Translations under genes and position numbers: made by a program
Assembly: GCF_036099295.1 (NCBI RefSeq)
Contig: NZ_CP107976.1
Span: 1,364,001-1,428,000 of the forward strand
Direction of reading: 5' to 3'
Length of the DNA stretch: 64,000 nucleotides
Origin: Streptomyces sp. NBC_00358
GTDB lineage: Bacteria > Actinomycetota > Actinomycetes > Streptomycetales > Streptomycetaceae
Shown: piece by piece, positions 60,078 through 64,000 of the stretch
Position numbering within the stretch: the stretch's first letter is position 1
Layout: each line of letters opens with the position of its first letter
Notes under the pieces: generated by a model
Database searches by the model: none
Told to the model about the DNA's origin: nothing
What the model saw: only the letters and a program-made list of their open reading frames with translations

Positions 60078-60099
60078 CGAACGGGACACAGCACGCGTC

Positions 60100-61674
60100 A
60101 TGAACGACATCGACATCCACACGACCGCGGGCAAGCTCGCGGATCTGCAGCGCCGTATCCAGGAGGCGACGCACGCCGGCTCGGAGCGCGCCGTCGAAAA
60201 GCAGCACGCCAAGGGCAAGCTGACGGCTCGTGAGCGCATCGAGCTGCTGATGGACGAGGGCTCCTTCGTCGAGTTCGACGAGTTCGCGCGGCACCGCTCG
60301 ACCGACTTCGGCCTGGAGAACAACCGCCCCTACGGCGACGGCGTGGTCACCGGCTACGGCACCGTCGACGGCCGCCCCATCGCCGTGTTCTCCCAGGACT
60401 TCACCGTGTTCGGCGGCGCCCTCGGCGAGGTCTTCGGCCAGAAGATCATGAAGGCGATGGACTTCGCGCTCAAGACCGGCTGCCCGGTCATCGGCATCAA
60501 CGACTCCGGCGGCGCCCGCATCCAGGAAGGCGTCAGCGCGCTCGGCATGTACGGCGAGATCTTCCGCCGCAACACCCACGCCTCCGGCGTCATCCCGCAG
60601 ATCAGCCTGGTCGTCGGCCCCTGCGCGGGCGGCGCCGTCTACTCCCCGGCCATCACCGACTTCACGGTCATGGTCGACCAGACCTCACACATGTTCATCA
60701 CCGGCCCCGACGTCATCAAGACCGTCACCGGCGAGGACGTCGGCTTCGAGGAACTGGGCGGCGCCCGCACCCACAACGCCGTCTCCGGCGTCGCCCACCA
60801 CATGGCCGGCGACGAAAAAGACGCCATCGAGTACGTCAAACAGCTCCTCTCCTACCTGCCGTCCAACAACCTCAGCGAACCCCCGGTGTTCACGGAGGAG
60901 GCGGACCTCGCCCTCACCGACGAGGACCGCGAACTGGACACCATCGTGCCGGACAGCGCGAACCAGCCCTACGACATGCACACCGTCATCGAACACGTCC
61001 TGGACGACGCCGAGTTCTTCGAGACCCAGGCCCTGTTCGCACCCAACATCCTCACCGGCTTCGGCCGCGTCGAGGGCCACCCGGTCGGCATCGTCGCCAA
61101 CCAGCCGATGCAGTTCGCCGGCTGCCTCGACATCGACGCCAGCGAGAAGGCCGCCCGCTTCGTCCGCACCTGCGACGCCTTCAACGTGCCCGTCCTGACC
61201 TTCGTCGACGTCCCCGGCTTCCTCCCCGGCGTCGACCAGGAACACACCGGCATCATCCGCCGCGGCGCCAAACTCATCTACGCCTACGCCGAGGCCACCG
61301 TCCCCCTGATCACCATCATCACCCGCAAGGCCTTCGGCGGCGCCTACGACGTCATGGGCTCCAAACACCTGGGCGCCGACCTCAACCTCGCCTGGCCCAC
61401 CGCCCAGATCGCCGTCATGGGCGCCCAGGGCGCCGTCAACATCCTGCACCGCCGCACCATCGCCGCCGCCGAGGACCAGGACGCCACCCGCGCCCGCCTC
61501 ATCCAGGAATACGAGGACACCCTCCTCAACCCCTACACCGCGGCCGAACGCGGCTACATCGACGGCGTCATCATGCCCTCCCAGACCCGCGCCCACGTCG
61601 TCCGCGGCCTGCGCCAACTCCGCACCAAACGAGCATCACTGCCCCCGAAGAAGCACGGAAACATCCCGCTGTGA
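60100..61674 (+). CDS. pccB: Acyl-CoA carboxylase carboxyltransferase (beta) subunit, propionyl-CoA type
   Basis: Encodes 524 residues. It has the two crotonase-like halves of biotin-dependent carboxyltransferases: [37 protein letters not shown] (oxyanion), [36 protein letters not shown] and [20 protein letters not shown]. The Asp in GGAYDVM occupies what I take to be the position that in Streptomyces PccB favours propionyl-CoA. It transfers CO2 from biotin to propionyl- or acetyl-CoA, supplying (methyl)malonyl-CoA. GTGA overlap couples it to the epsilon gene. Confidence 0.9.
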   Translation: MNDIDIHTTAGKLADLQRRIQEATHAGSERAVEKQHAKGKLTARERIELLMDEGSFVEFDEFARHRSTDFGLENNRPYGDGVVTGYGTVDGRPIAVFSQDFTVFGGALGEVFGQKIMKAMDFALKTGCPVIGINDSGGARIQEGVSALGMYGEIFRRNTHASGVIPQISLVVGPCAGGAVYSPAITDFTVMVDQTSHMFITGPDVIKTVTGEDVGFEELGGARTHNAVSGVAHHMAGDEKDAIEYVKQLLSYLPSNNLSEPPVFTEEADLALTDEDRELDTIVPDSANQPYDMHTVIEHVLDDAEFFETQALFAPNILTGFGRVEGHPVGIVANQPMQFAGCLDIDASEKAARFVRTCDAFNVPVLTFVDVPGFLPGVDQEHTGIIRRGAKLIYAYAEATVPLITIITRKAFGGAYDVMGSKHLGADLNLAWPTAQIAVMGAQGAVNILHRRTIAAAEDQDATRARLIQEYEDTLLNPYTAAERGYIDGVIMPSQTRAHVVRGLRQLRTKRASLPPKKHGNIPL

Positions 61675-61934
61675 CGCCGACGACGAGGTCAGCCGTGGAC
61701 CGCGCCCCCGCCACGGCGGCCGCACCCGGAGCGAACCCGCGCCTGGAGATCACGCGCGGCGCTCCCTCGCCCGAGGAACTGGCCGCGCTCGTCGCGGCCC
61801 TCTCGGTCCTCCGCCCGGCGACCGCCGCCCCCGCCGCCCAACGCGCCGACGGCTGGTCCGCACCGGAGCGTGGACTGCGCGCCCCGCATTTCCCCGGGCC
61901 CGACGGCTGGCGGGCCTCGGCGCGTCATCGCTGA
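61671..61934 (+). CDS. accE: Acyl-CoA carboxylase epsilon subunit
   Basis: Encodes 87 residues from GTG 61671, overlapping the beta-subunit stop. After a variable Ala-rich N terminus come [20 protein letters not shown] and a Trp-containing tail ([12 protein letters not shown] and GWRASARHR), the hallmarks of actinobacterial epsilon subunits. These small proteins raise the activity of the alpha-beta complex. Length and position are typical. Confidence 0.87.
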   Translation: MTPTTRSAVDRAPATAAAPGANPRLEITRGAPSPEELAALVAALSVLRPATAAPAAQRADGWSAPERGLRAPHFPGPDGWRASARHR

Positions 61935-61953
61935 CCCTCCGAACGGAGACACC

Positions 61954-62046
61954 ATGAACACCCCGCATCAGCCGATGCGCAAAGCAGGCCCAGGAGCACC
62001 ACGCGCCGGGTCCCACGACAAGAGCACTCTGGAGCCCGCATGTTGA
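61954..62046 (+). CDS. Possible 30-aa leader ORF coupled to the alpha subunit gene
   Basis: ATG 61954 follows GGAG by about 6 bp and encodes 30 residues ([14 protein letters not shown] to the stop). Its TGA at 62044-62046 lies just inside the alpha-subunit gene (ATG 62040), so ribosomes finishing it would be placed at that start, which lacks its own good ribosome site. No homolog is recognised; it may be a coupling leader or chance. Confidence 0.35.
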   Translation: MNTPHQPMRKAGPGAPRAGSHDKSTLEPAC

Positions 62047-63815
62047 GGAAGATCCTCATCGCCAACCGTGGCGAGATCGCTGTCCGCGTGGCCCGGGCGT
62101 GCCGGGATGCCGGGATCGCGAGCGTTGCCGTCTATGCGGAACCGGACCGGGACGCTCTGCATGTGCGTGCGGCGGACGAGGCGTTCGCGCTGGGCGGTGA
62201 CACCCCGGCCACCAGTTACCTGGACTTCGCCAAGGTGCTGCAGGCCGCCAAGGACTCGGGCGCGGATGCCGTCCACCCCGGTTACGGCTTTCTTTCGGAG
62301 AACGCGGACTTCGCCCAGGCGGTGCTGGACGCGGGACTGATCTGGATCGGCCCGCCGCCGCAGGCGATCCGTGACCTGGGCGACAAGGTCGCCGCCCGGC
62401 ACATCGCGCAGCGCGCCGGCGCCCCGCTCGTCGCGGGCACCCCGGACCCGGTCTCGGGGGCGGAGGAGGTCGTGGCGTTCGCGCGGGAGCACGGGCTGCC
62501 GATCGCGATCAAGGCCGCGTTCGGTGGCGGCGGCCGCGGCCTGAAGGTCGCCCGGACCCTCGAAGAGGTCCCCGAGCTGTACGAGTCGGCGGTGCGTGAG
62601 GCCGTCGCGGCGTTCGGGCGCGGGGAGTGCTTCGTGGAGCGCTACCTCGACAAGCCCCGCCATGTGGAGACGCAGTGCCTGGCCGACAGCCACGGCAACG
62701 TGGTCGTCGTCTCCACCCGGGACTGCTCGCTCCAGCGCCGCCACCAGAAACTGGTCGAGGAGGCCCCCGCCCCCTTCCTGTCCCGGGCGCAGGTGGACGA
62801 GCTGTACGCGTCGTCCAAGGCGATCCTGAAGGAGGCCGGCTACGTCGGCGCGGGAACGGTGGAGTTCCTCGTCGGCACGGACGGCACGATCTCCTTCCTG
62901 GAGGTCAACACCCGCCTGCAGGTCGAACACCCGGTCACCGAGGAGGTCGCCGGCCTCGACCTGGTGCGCGAGATGTTCCGCATCGCCGACGGTGAGGAAC
63001 TGGGCTACGGCGATCCCGAACTGCGCGGACACTCCATCGAGTTCCGGATCAACGGCGAGGACCCGGGCCGCGGCTTTCTGCCCGCCCCCGGCACCGTCAC
63101 CCTGTTCGCACCCCCCACGGGCCCCGGCGTCCGGCTGGACGCGGGCGTCGAGACCGGGTCCGTGATCGGCCCGGCCTGGGACTCCCTGCTCGCCAAACTG
63201 ATCGTCACCGGCGCCACCCGCGAGCAGGCCCTGCAACGGGCCGCCCGCGCACTGGCGGAGTTCAAGGTGGAGGGCATGGCCACCGCGATCCCCTTCCACC
63301 ACGCGGTGGTCACCGACCCGGCGTTCGCCCCCGAACTCACCGGCTCCAGCGACCCGTTCACCGTCCACACCCGGTGGATCGAGACCGAGTTCGTCAACGA
63401 GATCAAGCCCTTCACCGCCCCGGCCGACACCGACACCGACGACGAGCCCGGCCGCGAGACCGTCGTCGTCGAGGTCGGCGGCAAACGCCTGGAGGTCTCC
63501 CTGCCCGTCTCGCTGGGCATGTCGCTGGCCCGCACCGGCCTGGCCGCCGGCGCCAAACCCAAACGCCGCGCCGCGAAGAAGTCCGGCCCCGCCGCCACCG
63601 GCGACACCCTCGCCTCCCCGATGCAGGGCACCATCGTCAAGGTCGCCGTCGAGGAGGGCCAGGAGGTCAAGGAGGGCGACCTGATCGTCGTCCTGGAAGC
63701 CATGAAGATGGAACAGCCCCTCAACGCCCACCGCTCCGGCACCGTCAAGGGCCTCACCGCCGAGGTCGGCGCCTCCGTCACCTCCGGCGCCCCCATCTGC
63801 GAAATCAAGGACTGA
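62040..63815 (+). CDS. accA: Acyl-CoA carboxylase alpha subunit (biotin carboxylase plus biotin carrier)
   Basis: Encodes 591 residues. The biotin carboxylase part (about residues 1-445) has [37 protein letters not shown], the ATP-grasp glycine loop [11 protein letters not shown] and [15 protein letters not shown] with [11 protein letters not shown]. The C-terminal biotinyl domain carries the acceptor lysine in EAMKMEQPL near residue 560, joined by an Ala/Pro/Lys linker. It carboxylates biotin for the beta subunit. In Streptomyces such alpha subunits are shared by several beta subunits. Confidence 0.9.
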   Translation: MLRKILIANRGEIAVRVARACRDAGIASVAVYAEPDRDALHVRAADEAFALGGDTPATSYLDFAKVLQAAKDSGADAVHPGYGFLSENADFAQAVLDAGLIWIGPPPQAIRDLGDKVAARHIAQRAGAPLVAGTPDPVSGAEEVVAFAREHGLPIAIKAAFGGGGRGLKVARTLEEVPELYESAVREAVAAFGRGECFVERYLDKPRHVETQCLADSHGNVVVVSTRDCSLQRRHQKLVEEAPAPFLSRAQVDELYASSKAILKEAGYVGAGTVEFLVGTDGTISFLEVNTRLQVEHPVTEEVAGLDLVREMFRIADGEELGYGDPELRGHSIEFRINGEDPGRGFLPAPGTVTLFAPPTGPGVRLDAGVETGSVIGPAWDSLLAKLIVTGATREQALQRAARALAEFKVEGMATAIPFHHAVVTDPAFAPELTGSSDPFTVHTRWIETEFVNEIKPFTAPADTDTDDEPGRETVVVEVGGKRLEVSLPVSLGMSLARTGLAAGAKPKRRAAKKSGPAATGDTLASPMQGTIVKVAVEEGQEVKEGDLIVVLEAMKMEQPLNAHRSGTVKGLTAEVGASVTSGAPICEIKD

Positions 63816-63865
63816 CGAATCCGGCCGCCCGCCGACTCGGTGGGTCTGCCGACTCGCCGGTCCGC

Positions 63866-63911
63866 CGAAGCCTTCCGCCCGCCCGAAGGACCGGGCGGGC
63901 GGAGGGCTTCG
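63866..63911 (+). terminator. Strong terminator after the acyl-CoA carboxylase cluster
   Basis: GAAGCCTTCCGCCCGCCCG (63867-63885) pairs with 63892-63910 at all but one position, giving an about 19-bp GC-rich stem with a 6-nt loop. It follows the alpha-subunit stop by about 50 bp. Nothing further is recognised up to the window end. Confidence 0.75.
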
Positions 63912-64000
63912 CGGGCTCCAGGGGCCGGACCGCGCTCATGCCGTGGCGGCTCAGCGCACGCGTCCCCGCGGCTTCAAGGCGACCGGTGGCAGTTCCGGTG

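Noticed and set aside
1..64000. CRISPR arrays, tRNA or rRNA genes
   Set aside because: None of the tandem repeats has the repeat-spacer pattern of CRISPR, and no tRNA cloverleaf or rRNA signature was seen on either strand.

Overview
The window reads as chromosomal DNA of a Streptomyces-like actinomycete. G+C is very high, third codon positions are almost always G or C, GTG and TTG starts and 4-bp ATGA/GTGA gene overlaps are common, and the gene families are typical of the genus. No rRNA, tRNA or CRISPR array was seen.

Layout. (1) 1-4.8 kb: the end of a cation/proton antiporter, a DUF2254 membrane protein, a GH15 glycosidase and a small AhpD/CMD-like protein. (2) 4.8-12.8 kb: a DUF2252 gene split by a two-layer mobile structure. 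A 6.5-kb ISL3-family transposon sits in the gene between an exact 8-bp target duplication (5394-5401 and 11917-11924) with matching terminal inverted repeats. It carries an alpha/beta hydrolase as passenger. Its own transposase gene is broken by a second, 4.03-kb element (6240-10269) that encodes two tyrosine recombinases and an unknown protein. (3) 12.9-20.4 kb: a membrane protein, an acyl-CoA dehydrogenase, a PHP-domain protein, a short-chain dehydrogenase and a hydrolase remnant. (4) 19.1-25.2 kb: a ROK repressor divergent from a sugar ABC transporter and a GH1 beta-glucosidase. (5) 25.2-41.1 kb: mixed genes, including a kinase-like phosphotransferase, a DUF3626 gene divergent from a frameshifted FBP gene across a perfect palindrome, an aromatic-acid-exporter-like protein, a Tat-exported lactonase, an iron-box-controlled DUF2470 protein, a TetR/P450 pair, a pentapeptide-repeat protein, an ECF41-type sigma factor, an enoyl-CoA hydratase under a 35-bp palindrome and a prolyl aminopeptidase.

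(6) 41.2-57.8 kb is the most coherent metabolic block, an L-rhamnose locus. A LacI regulator and a secreted BNR-4 (polysaccharide-lyase-like) protein lie beside rhamnose mutarotase and a four-gene sugar ABC transporter. Divergent from these run rhamnose isomerase, a bifunctional rhamnulose-1-phosphate aldolase/lactaldehyde dehydrogenase, rhamnulokinase and lutABC. The inferred flow is secreted depolymerase, rhamnose uptake, cleavage to DHAP plus L-lactate, then oxidation of lactate to pyruvate. Two LacI-type operators sit just downstream of, or at, the +1 of two well-formed divergent promoters. (7) 57.8-64 kb: a COG4705 membrane protein, a TetR regulator with a GGTAC-N3-GTACC operator, an apparent deletion scar, and an acyl-CoA carboxylase cluster (beta, epsilon and biotinylated alpha subunits) closed by a strong terminator.

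Several spacers hold unrelated degenerate tandem repeats (periods about 14, 14-15, 24, 26 and 38 bp), and one 183-bp MITE-like palindrome overlaps the stop codon of the rhamnose isomerase gene.
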